This document shows, in pieces, positions 16,369 through 27,700 of a stretch of DNA of 64,000 nucleotides. The position numbers and the translations under genes are program-made. Position 1 is the stretch's first letter; each line of letters opens with the position of its first letter. Source of the stretch: Flavobacterium lipolyticum (GTDB lineage Bacteria > Bacteroidota > Bacteroidia > Flavobacteriales > Flavobacteriaceae). Location of the stretch: positions 2,170,001-2,234,000 of the forward strand of contig NZ_JAJJMN010000001.1 of the NCBI RefSeq assembly GCF_020905335.1, written 5' to 3'. The notes under the pieces are model-generated. The model did not search any database and was not told the origin of the DNA. It was given only the letters and a program-made list of their open reading frames with translations.

Positions 16369-16719
16369 ATGAACATTTTTGTTGGAAGCCTTCCATTCAG
16401 TATTGAGGAAGCAGATTTAAGAGAGTCTTTCGAGGCTTACGGAGCAGTAGATTCAGTTAAAATTATTACTGATAAATTTACTGGAAGAAGCAAAGGATTT
16501 GGTTTCGTTGAGATGCCAAACGATAGCGAGGCTCAAAAAGCAATTGATGAATTGAACGGAGCTACTGTTCAAGGTCGTTCAATTGTTGTTAATAAATCTG
16601 AACCAAAACCTGAAGGTGAAAGAAGAAGCTTCAATAACAACCGTGGAGGTGATTCTCGCGGAGGTTACGGAAACAACCGTGGTGGAAATGACCGTGGTGG
16701 TAACAGAGGAGGATATTAA
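16369..16719 (+). CDS. RRM RNA-binding protein with RGG tail
   Basis: A 116 aa protein. Residues 1-~80 are a single RNA recognition motif with RNP2 IFVGSL and RNP1 KGFGFVEM. The tail is rich in Gly, Arg and Asn (NNNRGGDSRGG, NRGGYGNNRGG-type repeats), an RGG-box that adds non-specific RNA affinity. Such small RRM proteins are widespread in Bacteroidetes and cyanobacteria and often act in cold response or as general RNA chaperones. It is monocistronic with its own terminator. Confidence 0.92.
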   Translation: MNIFVGSLPFSIEEADLRESFEAYGAVDSVKIITDKFTGRSKGFGFVEMPNDSEAQKAIDELNGATVQGRSIVVNKSEPKPEGERRSFNNNRGGDSRGGYGNNRGGNDRGGNRGGY

Positions 16720-16740
16720 TATTTTTTTCTAAATATACAA

Positions 16741-16772
16741 AAGGGATCAACTTGCGTTGATCCCTTTTTTTT
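16741..16772 (+). terminator. Intrinsic terminator of the RRM gene
   Basis: A 10-bp perfect stem aagggatcaa / ttgatccctt, loop cttgcg, then T run. Confidence 0.92.
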
Positions 16773-16780
16773 GTTTCATG

Positions 16781-16871
16781 TTTTCTTGTTTCATGTTTTC
16801 TTGTTTCACGTTCCACGTTTCAGGTTTCAGGTTTCACGTTCCAACAACCTGAAACCTGAAACTTGAAACTA
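16781..16871. repeat. Short direct and inverted word repeats between RRM gene and leuB
   Basis: Two copies of tttcatgttttcttg are followed by cacgtttcaggtttcaggtttc and its complement cctgaaacctgaaact. The ends form an imperfect hairpin around ccaacaa. Confidence 0.7.
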
Positions 16872-16878
16872 AAATAAA

Positions 16879-17940
16879 CTATAAGTTAGCTACAAGCCAG
16901 TCTCCAACTTCACTGGTTTTATAAGCTTTAGTGCCTTTTGGAGCCAGATCTTCGGTAACAATTCCCTGTTCTAAGGATTGGTTTACAACTGCTCTAATGG
17001 CTTCGGCTTCGTCTTTTAATCCGAAAGCATCTTCAAACATCATGGCGGCTGATAAAATAGTAGCCAGCGGATTTGCGATATTCAATCCTGTAGCTTGGGG
17101 GTAAGATCCATGAATTGGTTCGTAAAGAGAAGTGTGTTCCCCAACAGAAGCAGAAGGCATTAATCCCATAGAGCCCGAGATTACAGAAGCTTCATCAGTT
17201 AAAATATCTCCAAATAAATTCTCTGTAATTAGAACATCATAAGAATTAGGCCATTGAACCAATCGCATGGCAACGGCATCTACAAACTCGTAAGATACGG
17301 TAACTTCCGGATAGTCTTTTTCCATTGCCTGTACTGTTTCTCTCCATAAACGAGAAGTTTCCAGAACGTTCGCCTTGTCAACACAGCATAATTTTTTGCT
17401 GCGGGTCATGGCCAGTTCAAAGCCTTTTTTTGCCAGACGTTGTACTTCAGCTCTGGTATAAACACAATTGTCAAATGCTGTATCACCATTATCTTTTCTT
17501 CCTTTTTCCCCAAAGTAAATCCCTCCGGTTAATTCTCTTAAGAAAACCAGATCAGTACCTTCAATTCTTTCTCTTTTTAAAGGAGAATTATCAATTAAGG
17601 ATGGAAAAGTGAAGGTTGGACGTACATTCGCAAACAATCCTAATTTTTTACGCATGAGCAGTAAACCCTGTTCCGGACGTACCGGTGCACTTGGATCATT
17701 ATCGTATTTTGGATGACCGATTGCGCCAAATAAAACAGCATCGGCTTTCATGCATATTTCGTGAGTTTCATCAGGATAAGGAACTCCAACGGCGTCAATT
17801 GCACATGCTCCGGTTAAGGCCGGGGTCCACGTTATTTGGTGATTGAATTTTTTTGCAATGGCATCAGATACTTTTACCGCTTCGTTTATTACCTCAGGAC
17901 CAATTCCGTCTCCTGCTAAAAGGGCTATGTTTAATTTCAT
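16879..17940 (-). CDS. leuB: 3-isopropylmalate dehydrogenase
   Basis: A 353 aa enzyme of leucine synthesis that oxidises and decarboxylates 3-isopropylmalate with NAD. Signatures are LLAGDGIGPEV, the substrate loop LVFLRELTGGIYFGEKG, DKANVLETSRLWRE, and the metal/NAD site ITENLFGDILTDEASVISGS and HGSYPQATG. Length is normal for the family. It is the last gene of the leuC-leuD-leuA-like-leuB cluster, separated from the upstream gene by ~206 bp containing a triplet repeat. Confidence 0.96.
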   Translation of the reverse strand: MKLNIALLAGDGIGPEVINEAVKVSDAIAKKFNHQITWTPALTGACAIDAVGVPYPDETHEICMKADAVLFGAIGHPKYDNDPSAPVRPEQGLLLMRKKLGLFANVRPTFTFPSLIDNSPLKRERIEGTDLVFLRELTGGIYFGEKGRKDNGDTAFDNCVYTRAEVQRLAKKGFELAMTRSKKLCCVDKANVLETSRLWRETVQAMEKDYPEVTVSYEFVDAVAMRLVQWPNSYDVLITENLFGDILTDEASVISGSMGLMPSASVGEHTSLYEPIHGSYPQATGLNIANPLATILSAAMMFEDAFGLKDEAEAIRAVVNQSLEQGIVTEDLAPKGTKAYKTSEVGDWLVANL

Positions 17941-18025
17941 TCTATGTTTGTTATTTAAGGTTCTAAGGTTCTGAGTTGCTAAGGTTCTAAGATTTTTTCT
18001 AATTTAACGCATTTAGTAACTTGAC

Positions 18026-18074
<49 letters not shown>

Positions 18075-18146
18075 CTCAGGTTCTGAGTTGCTTGGATTCT
18101 GTTTTTTTCTCAGTTTCTTAGAATCTTAGCAACTTAGCACCTTTTA

Positions 18147-19667
18147 TCAGGTAACTATATTAAGCATTTTTTGAGTGGCTATAATCGCTGCAACGGTCTG
18201 GTCAGAATCTAATCCTCTTGTTTTGAATTCTTTTCCGTTGTTGACCCAGGTGATGATAGTTTCGCACAAGGCATCAGAGCTGCTTCCGGGAGGGATTCTT
18301 ACGGCATAGTCAATTAATTTGGGAAGTGTTAGTTTTTTGTTTTTATAAATCTTGGATAAAGCATTCATAAAAGCGTCAAACTGACCGTCACCCTGCGCAT
18401 TTTCTTCGATAACTTCATCGCCGAATTTTAGGCATAAAGTCGTTGACGGGCGCATTCCTTTGGAGTGAACTAATATATAGGATTCAATTTTTATTCTTTC
18501 TTCATAAGTATGGCTGTCCAGAACATCAGAAATAATGTAGGGAAGATCTTCTTTGGTTACGGTCTCTTTTTTGTCTCCCAATTCGATGATTCTTTGTGTG
18601 ACCAATTTCAAATCTTCCTGATTCAATTTTAAGCCTAATTCCTGAAGATTCTTTTCTATATTGGCTTTTCCCGATGTTTTTCCTAAAGCATATTTTCGTT
18701 TTCTTCCAAAGCGTTCCGGAAGCAAATCGTTAAAATACAGATTGTTTTTATTGTCTCCGTCGGCATGAATTCCGGCAGTTTGTGTGAAAACATTATCTCC
18801 AACAATCGGTTTGTTGGCAGGAATTCTGTAGCCTGTAAAAGTTTCTACCAGTTTACTCACGGTGTACAAAGAAGTTTCCTTAATGTTGATGCTCACTTCA
18901 GGCAGGTAATCGTTTATTACGGCTACGGTACTTTCGAGTGGTGCATTTCCGGCACGTTCTCCCATTCCGTTTACGGTCACATGAAGTCCGTTGATGCCGG
19001 CTTTTATAGCTTCCATAACATTGGCAACGCTTAAGTCGTAGTCGTTATGAGCGTGGAAATCGAAATGAATTTTAGGATATCGGGCTCTGATTTTTGAAAT
19101 AAACTCAAAAGTCAGTGACGGAATTAATACACCTAAAGTATCCGGAAGTAAAATTCGTTTAACAGGCTGAGTGGATAGAAAATCCAGAAATTGAAAAACA
19201 TAGTCAGGAGAATTTCGCATTCCGTTACTCCAGTCTTCCAGATAAACATTGGTTTCAATATCATTTTCCTGGGCTAAACTGATGATGTATGCGATTTCAG
19301 AAAAGTGCTGTTCAGGTGTTTTTTTTAATTGATGGGTGAGATGATTTAGGGAGCCTTTGGTCAATAAATTCTGAACTCTTGCGCCAGCTTTTTTCATCCA
19401 TTCTATCGAAACGCCGCCGTCTACAAAAGCAAGAACTTCAATGCGATTGATGTATTCTTTTTCGGTTGCCCAGGTAGTGATGCTTTTTACGGCCTGAAAT
19501 TCTCCTTCGCTTACACGTGCAGAGGCAATTTCGATTCGGTCAATATTTAACTCCTCCAACAGTAATTGTGCAATGGTTAGTTTTTCTGCAGCAGAAAATG
19601 ATACTCCCGAGGTTTGTTCACCATCACGGAGTGTTGTATCCATTATTTCAATTTTTCTTTTTTCCAT
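18147..19667 (-). CDS. 2-isopropylmalate synthase family enzyme (LeuA-like)
   Basis: A 506 aa protein from the ATG at 19665-19667, chosen because it puts MEKRKIEIMDTTLRDGEQTSG at the start as in the family; an ATG nine codons upstream also exists. The DRE-TIM barrel shows TLRDGEQ, the metal-binding HAHND in FDFHAHNDYDLSVANV, and GNAPLE; the C-terminal ~120 residues form the LeuA regulatory dimer domain (GDGQFDAFMNALSKI). It condenses acetyl-CoA with a 2-oxo acid. Position inside leuCDB suggests 2-isopropylmalate synthesis, but citramalate synthase cannot be excluded. Confidence 0.85.
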   Translation of the reverse strand: MEKRKIEIMDTTLRDGEQTSGVSFSAAEKLTIAQLLLEELNIDRIEIASARVSEGEFQAVKSITTWATEKEYINRIEVLAFVDGGVSIEWMKKAGARVQNLLTKGSLNHLTHQLKKTPEQHFSEIAYIISLAQENDIETNVYLEDWSNGMRNSPDYVFQFLDFLSTQPVKRILLPDTLGVLIPSLTFEFISKIRARYPKIHFDFHAHNDYDLSVANVMEAIKAGINGLHVTVNGMGERAGNAPLESTVAVINDYLPEVSINIKETSLYTVSKLVETFTGYRIPANKPIVGDNVFTQTAGIHADGDNKNNLYFNDLLPERFGRKRKYALGKTSGKANIEKNLQELGLKLNQEDLKLVTQRIIELGDKKETVTKEDLPYIISDVLDSHTYEERIKIESYILVHSKGMRPSTTLCLKFGDEVIEENAQGDGQFDAFMNALSKIYKNKKLTLPKLIDYAVRIPPGSSSDALCETIITWVNNGKEFKTRGLDSDQTVAAIIATQKMLNIVT

Positions 19668-19734
19668 ATTGATTTTCCAAATTCCTTTATACAAATAGAT
19701 TGTTGTTGTGTTGTCTGGGTTTGTTTAAGTTATA

Positions 19735-19770
19735 AGACCCGACAGATTTAAAAAAAAAACTGCCGGGTCT
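19735..19770. repeat. Inverted repeat between leuD and leuA-like
   Basis: Arms agacccgacag and ctgccgggtct (one mismatch) enclose an A-rich loop. It may act as an intercistronic hairpin; it does not end in a T run beyond the stem, so it is not called a terminator. Confidence 0.7.
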
Positions 19771-19791
19771 CATAGGACTGAACCTGATTTT

Positions 19792-20388
19792 TTAATAAGG
19801 AAGTTTGTCAGCAAAAGCCACAATGTCTTCTTTAATGTTTTGTAAATAATCAATATCGTCAAAGCCATTAATCATGTTGTTCTTTTTGTATCCGTTAATA
19901 GCAAATGATTCTTGCTGGCCTGTCGATAATAAAGTAATCGTTTGATTGGGTAAATTAATTTCCAGTTCTGTTTTAGGATCAGCTTCGATGGCTTTAAAAA
20001 TGGTTTCGGCAAATTCAGGGCTTACCTGAACCGGAAGAACTCCAATATTCAGACAGTTTCCTTTGAAAATGTCAGCAAAGAAGCTTGAAACTACCGCTCT
20101 GAAACCGTAATCGTAAACCGCCCAGGCAGCATGTTCTCTTGAAGATCCTGAACCGAAGTTTTTTCCTCCAACGAGAATTTTTCCACTGTAAGTTGAATCG
20201 TTTAAAACGAAATCAGTTTTTGGAGTATCGTCTCCGTTGTACCTCCAGTCTCTAAACAGATTGTCTCCGAAACCTTCACGTTTAGTTGCTTTAAGAAAAC
20301 GAGCCGGAATAATTTGATCGGTGTCTACGTTTTCAATTGGCAGTGGCACTGCACTGCTGGTAAGTATGTTAAATTTATCGTATGCCAT
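19792..20388 (-). CDS. leuD: 3-isopropylmalate dehydratase small subunit
   Basis: A 198 aa subunit that pairs with LeuC to isomerise 2- to 3-isopropylmalate. Family signatures are [46 protein letters not shown] and [10 protein letters not shown]. Length is normal for bacterial LeuD. It lies 156 bp downstream of leuC; the gap holds short agattttagattt direct repeats and their complements. Confidence 0.96.
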   Translation of the reverse strand: MAYDKFNILTSSAVPLPIENVDTDQIIPARFLKATKREGFGDNLFRDWRYNGDDTPKTDFVLNDSTYSGKILVGGKNFGSGSSREHAAWAVYDYGFRAVVSSFFADIFKGNCLNIGVLPVQVSPEFAETIFKAIEADPKTELEINLPNQTITLLSTGQQESFAINGYKKNNMINGFDDIDYLQNIKEDIVAFADKLPY

Positions 20389-20544
20389 TTTCTGGAATTT
20401 TAGATTTTAGATTTCTGGATTTTAGATTTTTTTTGAAAACTTAAAACTTAGAAACTAAAAAGTTTTGTATTAAATAATTGTAAGTCAATTTTATCTGAAG
20501 AGGTTTAGATCAGCAATCTGAAATCTAAAATCTTCAATCTAAAA

Positions 20545-21939
20545 TTAAAATAACTCTCTTGGGTCTGTTAGTTTTCCGGTAACAGCGGCTGCAGCAGCCA
20601 TAATCGGACTTGCTAATAACGTTCTTGAACCGGGGCCCTGACGACCTTCAAAATTTCGGTTGGAGGTACTTACCGCATATTTTCCGGCAGGAACTTTATC
20701 GTCGTTCATTGCTAAACAAGCGGAGCAGCCCGGCTGACGTAATACAAAACCGGCATCCGTAAGAATATCTAAGATTCCTTCTTCTTTAATTTGAGCTTCA
20801 ACAACATGAGAACCGGGAACCAGCCATGCCGTTACATTGTCAGCTTTTTTTCTTCCTTTAACAATTTCGGCAAAAGCCCTGAAATCTTCAATACGCCCAT
20901 TGGTACAGCTCCCTAAGAAAACATAGTCAATTGGTTTTCCAATCATGACATCGTCTTCTTTAAAGCCCATGTAAGCCAAAGATTTTTTGTAAGTTTCCTC
21001 ACCGCCTTCAACTTCTTTTGCATTTGGGATATGTTTTGAGATACCAATTCCCATTCCTGGGTTGGTACCATAAGTAATCATTGGTTCAATATCGGAAGCA
21101 TTGATGTTCAATTCGGCATCAAAAACAGCATCCGGATCCGTTTTTAGGGTTTTCCAGTAGGCAACCGCTTTGTCCCATGCTTCTCCTTTTGGAGCATATA
21201 ATCTTCCTTCAAGGAAATCAAAAGTAGTCTGATCCGGAGCAATCATCCCGCCTCGGGCACCCATTTCAATACTTAGGTTACAAACCGTCATACGGCCTTC
21301 CATGGTCATATTTTCGAAAACATCTCCGGCATATTCAACAAAATAACCGGTTCCGCCCGAAGTAGTTAACTGAGCAATAATATAAAGCGCAACATCTTTT
21401 GGTCCAACTCCTTTGCTTAACTGACCGTTTACGTTGATACGCATTTTCTTGGGTTTTGGCTGCATGATACATTGCGTAGAAAGAACCATCTCAACCTCAG
21501 AAGTTCCGATACCAAAAGCAATCGCTCCAAAAGCACCATGTGTAGACGTGTGTGAATCACCACAAACAATAGTAGCACCTGGCAAAGTAATTCCGTTTTC
21601 AGGACCTACTACGTGTACAATTCCATTTTTAATATGTCCCAGTCCCCAGTGCGAAATTCCGTATTCGTTGGCATTGTCCTCAAGAGCTTTCAGCTGATTG
21701 GCTGATAGAGCATCTTGTACTGGCAGGTGTTGATTAATAGTTGGAGTATTGTGGTCTGCAGTTGCAAAAGTACGCTCCGGATATAAAACGGAAACGCCTC
21801 TGGCTTTTAATCCTAAAAAAGCAACGGGACTTGTAACTTCGTGAATAAAATGGCGGTCAATAAAAAACACATCTGGTCCATCTTCAATTTTACGCACTAC
21901 ATGTGAATCCCATACTTTGTCAAATAATGTCTTACTCAT
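20545..21939 (-). CDS. leuC: 3-isopropylmalate dehydratase large subunit
   Basis: A 464 aa aconitase-family protein. It carries the three [4Fe-4S] ligand cysteines in [13 protein letters not shown] and [12 protein letters not shown], along with [20 protein letters not shown] and the C-terminal [15 protein letters not shown]. With LeuD it performs the second step of leucine synthesis. It is the first gene of the leu operon, preceded by a good promoter at 22005-22034. Confidence 0.97.
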   Translation of the reverse strand: MSKTLFDKVWDSHVVRKIEDGPDVFFIDRHFIHEVTSPVAFLGLKARGVSVLYPERTFATADHNTPTINQHLPVQDALSANQLKALEDNANEYGISHWGLGHIKNGIVHVVGPENGITLPGATIVCGDSHTSTHGAFGAIAFGIGTSEVEMVLSTQCIMQPKPKKMRINVNGQLSKGVGPKDVALYIIAQLTTSGGTGYFVEYAGDVFENMTMEGRMTVCNLSIEMGARGGMIAPDQTTFDFLEGRLYAPKGEAWDKAVAYWKTLKTDPDAVFDAELNINASDIEPMITYGTNPGMGIGISKHIPNAKEVEGGEETYKKSLAYMGFKEDDVMIGKPIDYVFLGSCTNGRIEDFRAFAEIVKGRKKADNVTAWLVPGSHVVEAQIKEEGILDILTDAGFVLRQPGCSACLAMNDDKVPAGKYAVSTSNRNFEGRQGPGSRTLLASPIMAAAAAVTGKLTDPRELF

Positions 21940-22543
21940 TGTTTTGTTTTTTTAATTGTAATTTCTATAACCACAGCAATTTCTGCTTCTATATAGTAGG
22001 AAAGCAAAATTAAAAAAAGCTAAAAAGTGATCAATTTCAATATTTCATTATATACGATACCCAAACTAAAAATACGAATTGCGATTGGCTTTTGAAAAAT
22101 CTGTTTTTGGTCGAAAAAAGAATCGCAGATAAGTATTGTTTTTCTTTCCGAAGTTAATTTTCGGAGAGTGGCTTCGAATTTTAGCAGTTGACGAATTTGC
22201 CTTGAAATTACTATAAAGTATAGACTTTAGGTCTTAAAAATGTAACAAAATCAATAAAAAAGACAGTTTTTGTTGATTTTGAATTCCTTTTTAAGTTTCT
22301 GGGATCTCAGATAAAAACACTTTTTAAGCGTACTTTGACGCCTTGAAGAGGAATATGTATTTGTGTTTTTTTAATGGAAATAATACGACATCCAAGAACC
22401 GTATTTTTTTCTTTTTTAGAATGAAATTAAATGAAGAAGTAGAAGATTGCTCGTGGAGAAATTAATAGATAATGACGGGTATCTGACATTTGCTTTTAAA
22501 AGCTAGTGCTAATTTTGAACATTCTAATTTTAAAAATAATGTT
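21940..22543. other. 604-bp divergent intergenic region, leuC / DUF417 gene
   Basis: It holds the leu promoter. A long hairpin lies at 22246-22281: arms caaaatcaa / ttgattttg with an inner a5/t5 extension. A smaller ccgaa/ttcgg hairpin lies near 22160. No leader peptide with runs of Leu codons was found, so classical attenuation is not supported. No gene was recognised. Confidence 0.6.
22005..22034 (-). promoter_or_regulatory. Bacteroidetes-type promoter of the leu operon
   Basis: On the minus strand TTG (22032-22034), a 19-nt spacer and TAATTTTG (22005-22012) fit the TTG-N19-TAnnTTTG consensus. It lies 66 nt before the leuC ATG. Confidence 0.7.
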
Positions 22544-22963
22544 ATGAATTTAAATGAATTTGCGTACAAACTGGGAGTTTTAGGAACTGTGATTATTTTG
22601 CTTTGGGTGGGAGTTTTTAAGTTTACAGCAGTGGAAGCCGGAGCGATAAAAGAATTGGTCGAAAATCATTTTGCTATGGGCTGGATGTACAAAGTAATGT
22701 CAGTTCAGCAGGTTTCAAATCTTATTGGGATTTTTGAAGTGCTAACGGGGATTGGTTTGCTGGCTTCTTTGTTTTTAAGAAGAATTGGTTTTTATGCGGG
22801 CTTTGCATCAGCGGTTATATTTGTGACAACATTGAGTTTTCTGGTGACCACTCCGGGGGTTTTTAAAATGGTTGAAGGATTTCCTGTAACCGATTTTTTT
22901 ATTTTAAAAGACATTCCGTATTTGGCAATTTCACTGATGGTTTTTGTGAATGGGAAAGAATAA
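22544..22963 (+). CDS. DUF417 (YkgB-type) membrane protein
   Basis: A 139 aa inner-membrane protein from the ATG at 22544 (MNLNEFAYKLGVLGTVIILLWVGVFKF split over the first helix); 18 codons upstream in frame lack membrane character and begin at a TTG. Four hydrophobic segments are visible. FKFTAVEAGAIKELVENH and the C-terminal FPVTDFFILKDIPYLAIS are characteristic of DUF417/YkgB proteins, which resemble the DoxX superfamily. Function is unknown; some members are linked to stress caused by reactive chlorine or nitrogen species. Confidence 0.82.
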   Translation: MNLNEFAYKLGVLGTVIILLWVGVFKFTAVEAGAIKELVENHFAMGWMYKVMSVQQVSNLIGIFEVLTGIGLLASLFLRRIGFYAGFASAVIFVTTLSFLVTTPGVFKMVEGFPVTDFFILKDIPYLAISLMVFVNGKE

Positions 22964-23024
22964 AAAGAGTAATTGATATGGATAACCTCTGTTGTTTAGG
23001 ATGCCTTTCTGATAAAGAAAAAAG

Positions 23025-23060
23025 AAAGAGGAAATCTCATTGTTTTGAGACTTCCTCTTT
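23025..23060. terminator. Bidirectional hairpin terminator
   Basis: A 14-bp stem with one mismatch (aaagaggaaatctc / gagacttcctcttt) sits between the convergent DUF417 and PKD-protein genes, with A/T runs on both sides. Confidence 0.88.
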
Positions 23061-23080
23061 TATTTTTTAATTCATGAAGT

Positions 23081-24457
23081 TTATAGTTTGTGATAAGTAA
23101 GGTTGGAATCTATGGCTCCAAGTCTCACTTTGTAAAGAGAGTAATTCTGATACAGGTCCGGTCTTGCAATTGCAAAATAAATTACATTTCCTTTTTTGAC
23201 AAAATCAGAATGATTTGTTCCTTCGGATGAAATAGATTTTGTTAGGTTTCCTAGGTTGTCATATTTTTCTATTTTTCGGGCACTGGAAACAATAAAACCA
23301 TTATCAACTTCTATAAGTCCCTGTATGTTTCCGCTGCCATTAAATCTAATTAATTTAAGCTCTTCACCTTGAGGTGATGTAATTCTCAGTTCATTGTGGC
23401 TGTATAGAGCTAAATTTCCATTTGTAAGGTTTATTACTTTATAGAAACCATTTAGGTTATTCCATTCTTTTAAGGAAGTATTTAAGCTGCCTGTCTCGTA
23501 TATTTTTTGATTGGTTATCTCGAGATTTTCATTAAGAAATAGTATTAAAGGTTTGTAATTCATAAACGCATCTGTCGTTGATGGGGCATATTTACCTCCA
23601 AAAGCAACGTAGGTATTTCCTGTTTTAATTAAATGCCCGATAAATGCATTTTTAAGGGTGTTTTCGTAAGTTTTTCGACTTATAATCTGACCTGCATTAT
23701 TTCTAATTTCGATGGAAGGATTTTCGGCATAAGATCCATAAAAATAATATTGGTTATTATTTTGAATTGAGCCATAAGTGATTTGACCTGAGTTGCCGAA
23801 TTTAATGAATTCCCAATTAGAGTTTAATTCTACTTCTCGACCTCCTATATAATTAAGAGACTCAACCATTGTCACAATTTTATTTCCGTTGTTTAGAAAA
23901 GTAGTGTGGGAATGTCCTGAATTAGCCATCTTTTGAGCAACCATTTTTGTAGTAAAAGTTTTGGTTGTTTCATCGTATGCTACATGTCGGTACAATTGGG
24001 GAGATGATGTTAATATTGTTCTGTAACCTTCAGTATAGAATATTTTATTCTCGTAAACACCTATTTCTATAGGGAATACATCAGTGTCGTTGTTGGTTGT
24101 AATTGGATTTTGAGTTGGAAAAGAATAAAGATTATTCACTGTAACTCCAATTGTATTGGTGGTACTTAGTCCATTCGCATCTTTAACAACTAATGAAACA
24201 CTATATTGTCCGGGTTTAGAATAATAAAAGGTAGGTTCTTTTTCGGTAGAGGTAATGTCGTTTCCAAAATTAAAAGTATAGGATACGATTTCTGCACCTG
24301 CTGTGGCGGTATTGGTTACTTTAATTTCATCCCCAATATTAACTATTGTTGCTGATAGAGTAAAGGAAGCAATCGGTTTGACTGTTTCGGAATTGTCGCT
24401 GCTGCAGGAATTAAGAAGATTTAAAAGGATAAATGAAAGAAGTAAAATTTTTTTCAT
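23081..24457 (-). CDS. PKD-domain surface or envelope lipoprotein
   Basis: A 458 aa protein with a lipoprotein signal (LLSFILLNLLNSC). Residues ~27-110 form a PKD/immunoglobulin-like domain (SYTFNFGND, YYSKPGQYSVSLVVKDANG). The rest has repeated beta-strand segments with Ser/Thr/Asn/Tyr and no catalytic motif that I recognise, perhaps a beta-propeller. PKD domains mediate extracellular protein or carbohydrate contacts. No SusCD genes adjoin it. The role is unknown. Confidence 0.8.
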   Translation of the reverse strand: MKKILLLSFILLNLLNSCSSDNSETVKPIASFTLSATIVNIGDEIKVTNTATAGAEIVSYTFNFGNDITSTEKEPTFYYSKPGQYSVSLVVKDANGLSTTNTIGVTVNNLYSFPTQNPITTNNDTDVFPIEIGVYENKIFYTEGYRTILTSSPQLYRHVAYDETTKTFTTKMVAQKMANSGHSHTTFLNNGNKIVTMVESLNYIGGREVELNSNWEFIKFGNSGQITYGSIQNNNQYYFYGSYAENPSIEIRNNAGQIISRKTYENTLKNAFIGHLIKTGNTYVAFGGKYAPSTTDAFMNYKPLILFLNENLEITNQKIYETGSLNTSLKEWNNLNGFYKVINLTNGNLALYSHNELRITSPQGEELKLIRFNGSGNIQGLIEVDNGFIVSSARKIEKYDNLGNLTKSISSEGTNHSDFVKKGNVIYFAIARPDLYQNYSLYKVRLGAIDSNLTYHKL

Positions 24458-24722
24458 AAAATTAAATGCGTTTTTTATTAGGTTTTAAAGCCCAAAGGTA
24501 TCTTTTTTTATAAGAAAAGGAGTCGTTTTTTTCTAAGAATGATATTCATGATTCTTTATTTTTTCAAGCAAAAAAAAAACGTAAATTTGAACTTCCATCA
24601 TTTTTATTTTTTGAATTTTTATCGATCACTAAATCAGTAATTTAGGATCGGATAATCTTCGAAATTTGGACACAAGCGAAAGCGAACTGGCGGAGCAATT
24701 TTAAATTTGTCTTTTTATACCT

Positions 24723-27700
24723 ATGTACTTAATATTCGATACCGAAACCACCGGATTACCAAAACGATGGGATGCTCCGATAACTGATTCTGATAACTGG
24801 CCTCGCTGTATTCAGATCGCATGGCAGCTCCATGACGAGATGGGACAGCTCATAGAACACCAGGATTATCTGGTTAAGCCCGATGGATTTAATATTCCGT
24901 ACGATGCCGAACGTATTCACGGAATTTCGACAGAATTGGCTGATGCCGATGGAATCACGCTGGCCGAGGTTTTGGAGAAATTCAACATTGCTTTAAGTAA
25001 AACCAAGTTTATTGTGGGTCAGAACTTAGGTTTTGACGTTAATATTATGGGGGCTGAATTTCATAGAATGGGAGTCGATTCTCCTATGAGTTCGATGCCG
25101 GTTTTGGATACTTGTACAGAAGTTACCGCTTCATTATTAAAACTTCCGGGTGGACGTGGAGGAAGATTCAAATTGCCAACGTTAACAGAATTACACGAAT
25201 ATCTTTTTAATAAACCTTTCGCAGAAGCGCACAACGCAACTGCCGACGTTGAGGCAACTACGCGTTGTTTCCTGGAGTTAATCAGAAGAGAAGTTTTTAC
25301 CAAAGAAGAGCTGGATGTTCCTAAGGATTATTTCAAGGAATTCCAAAGTAGAAATCCACAAGAGTTTCCGTTAATTGGTTTAAAACACATTAACCTTAAA
25401 AAAGCGTCTGATAAAATCAGAGAGCAATTAAAGGCTTTAGAGTCTGTTGGACAAGAACCTGCCGTTTCGCATTCTGACAGAGAAGATTTTAAAGCCGCAA
25501 AATATGCGCACTTACACAATCATACACAGTTTTCGGTACTGCAATCTACTATAGGGGTTGGAAATATCGTTGCCGCTACCGCCAAAAACGGAATGCCGGC
25601 TGTTGCCATGACCGATACCGGAAACATGATGGGGGCTTTTCACTTTGTGAGTGCCGTTATGAATCATAATAAAGGAGCGTCTGCCAAAAATAAAGCTTTG
25701 GTCGAAGCAGGTGAGGAGCCAACGGAAACAGAGATAAAGCCAATTGTAGGTTGCGAATTTAATGTTTGTGACAATCACCTGGACAAAAGCAAAAAAGACA
25801 ATGGAAACCAGATTGTATTATTAGCCAAAAACAAAAATGGTTATCACAATCTGGCTAAAATGTCCTCGATCGCTTTTACAAACGGATTTTATTATGTTCC
25901 GAGGATTGACCGCGGTATTATTGAAAAATACAAAGAAGACATTATGGTCTTGTCCGGAAATTTATACGGAGAGATTCCAAGTAAAATTCTGAACATTGGT
26001 GAAACTCAGGCTGAAGAAGCTTTGATCTGGTGGAAAGAACAATTTGGAGACGATTTTTATCTGGAAGTGATGCGTCACAATCAGGAAGATGAAAACCGTG
26101 TGAATAAAACGCTGATTGAATTTTCTAAGAAACATGATGTTAAATTAATTGCGACCAATAATACCTACTATTTAAATAAAGAAGACGCCAATGCACACGA
26201 CATTTTGCTGTGTGTAAAAGACGGTGAAAAACAAGCCACACCAATTGGTCGCGGCCGTGGATATCGTTACGGATTACCCAATCAGGAATACTACTATAAG
26301 TCAGGTGAGGAGATGAAAAAACTCTTCGCGGATTTACCCGATGCCATTATTAACATTCAGGAAATTGTAGACAAGGTCGAAGGATATTCGCTTTATCGCG
26401 ATGTATTGCTTCCTAAATTTGATATTCCCGAAGAGTTTGTTGTTGCCGAAGATGAGGCTGATGGAGGAGTTAGAGGAGAAAATAAATATTTGCGTCATCT
26501 TACCATGGTGGGAGCAAAAAAACGATACGGCGAAATCACAGAGTCGATTCAGGAGCGTTTGGATTTTGAGCTTTTGACCATTTCGAACTCCGGATATCCG
26601 GGTTACTTTTTGATCGTTCAGGATTTTATCGCCGAAGCCAGAAATATGGACGTTTCGGTAGGTCCCGGTCGTGGATCTGCTGCCGGTTCTGCGGTAGCGT
26701 ATTGCTTAGGAATTACCAATATCGACCCGATTAAGTACGATTTACTTTTTGAGCGTTTTCTTAATCCTGACCGTGTATCGATGCCCGATATTGATATTGA
26801 CTTTGATGATGAGGGTCGTGGACGTGTTATGGAGTACGTAATTAATAAGTACGGTCAGAATCAGGTGGCGCAAATTATTACGTACGGTAAAATGGCAACC
26901 AAATCTGCGATACGTGATACCGCTCGTGTACTGGATTTGCCATTGTTTGAAGCCGATAGAATTGCAAAGCTGATTCCGGCTATGATGCCTTCAAAGTGGA
27001 ACTTGGCGCGTTTTATTTCTGAAAGTGAGGATGAGGTTAAAAAAGCACTTCGTTCAGACGAATATGATAATGTAAAGGAATTGATCGCCATTGCCAATGA
27101 ACAAGATTTGGCAGGTGAAACCATTCAACAGGCAAAGATTCTGGAAGGATCGATGCGTAATACCGGAATTCACGCCTGTGGTGTAATCATTACGCCATCG
27201 GATATTACGAATTTCGTTCCTGTTACCACCGCAAAAGATTCTGATTTGTACGTGACCCAGTTTGATAACTCGGTAGCAGAAAGTGCAGGATTACTAAAGA
27301 TGGACTTCCTGGGTCTGAAGACCCTTACCCTTATAAAAGATACCGTTAAACTGGTAAAATACAGAAACGGAATTGATCTGGATCCGGACACATTTCCAAT
27401 TGATGATGTCGAGACTTATGCACTTTTCCAAAGAGGTGAAACGGTTGGAATCTTCCAATACGAGTCACCCGGAATGCAGAAATACATGAAAGATCTGAAA
27501 CCTACGGTTTTTGGAGATTTAATTGCGATGAACGCCCTGTATCGTCCGGGACCTCTGGAGTACATTCCATCTTTCGTTCGAAGAAAAAACGGGGAAGAGG
27601 AAATTAAATACGACTTAGATGCCTGTGAAGAATATTTGGGAGAAACCTACGGAATTACAGTTTACCAGGAGCAGGTAATGCTTTTGTCACAATCGTTGGC

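Noticed and set aside
21940..22543. Leucine attenuator upstream of leuC
   Set aside because: No leader peptide with Leu codons and no paired terminator/antiterminator was found on the minus strand.
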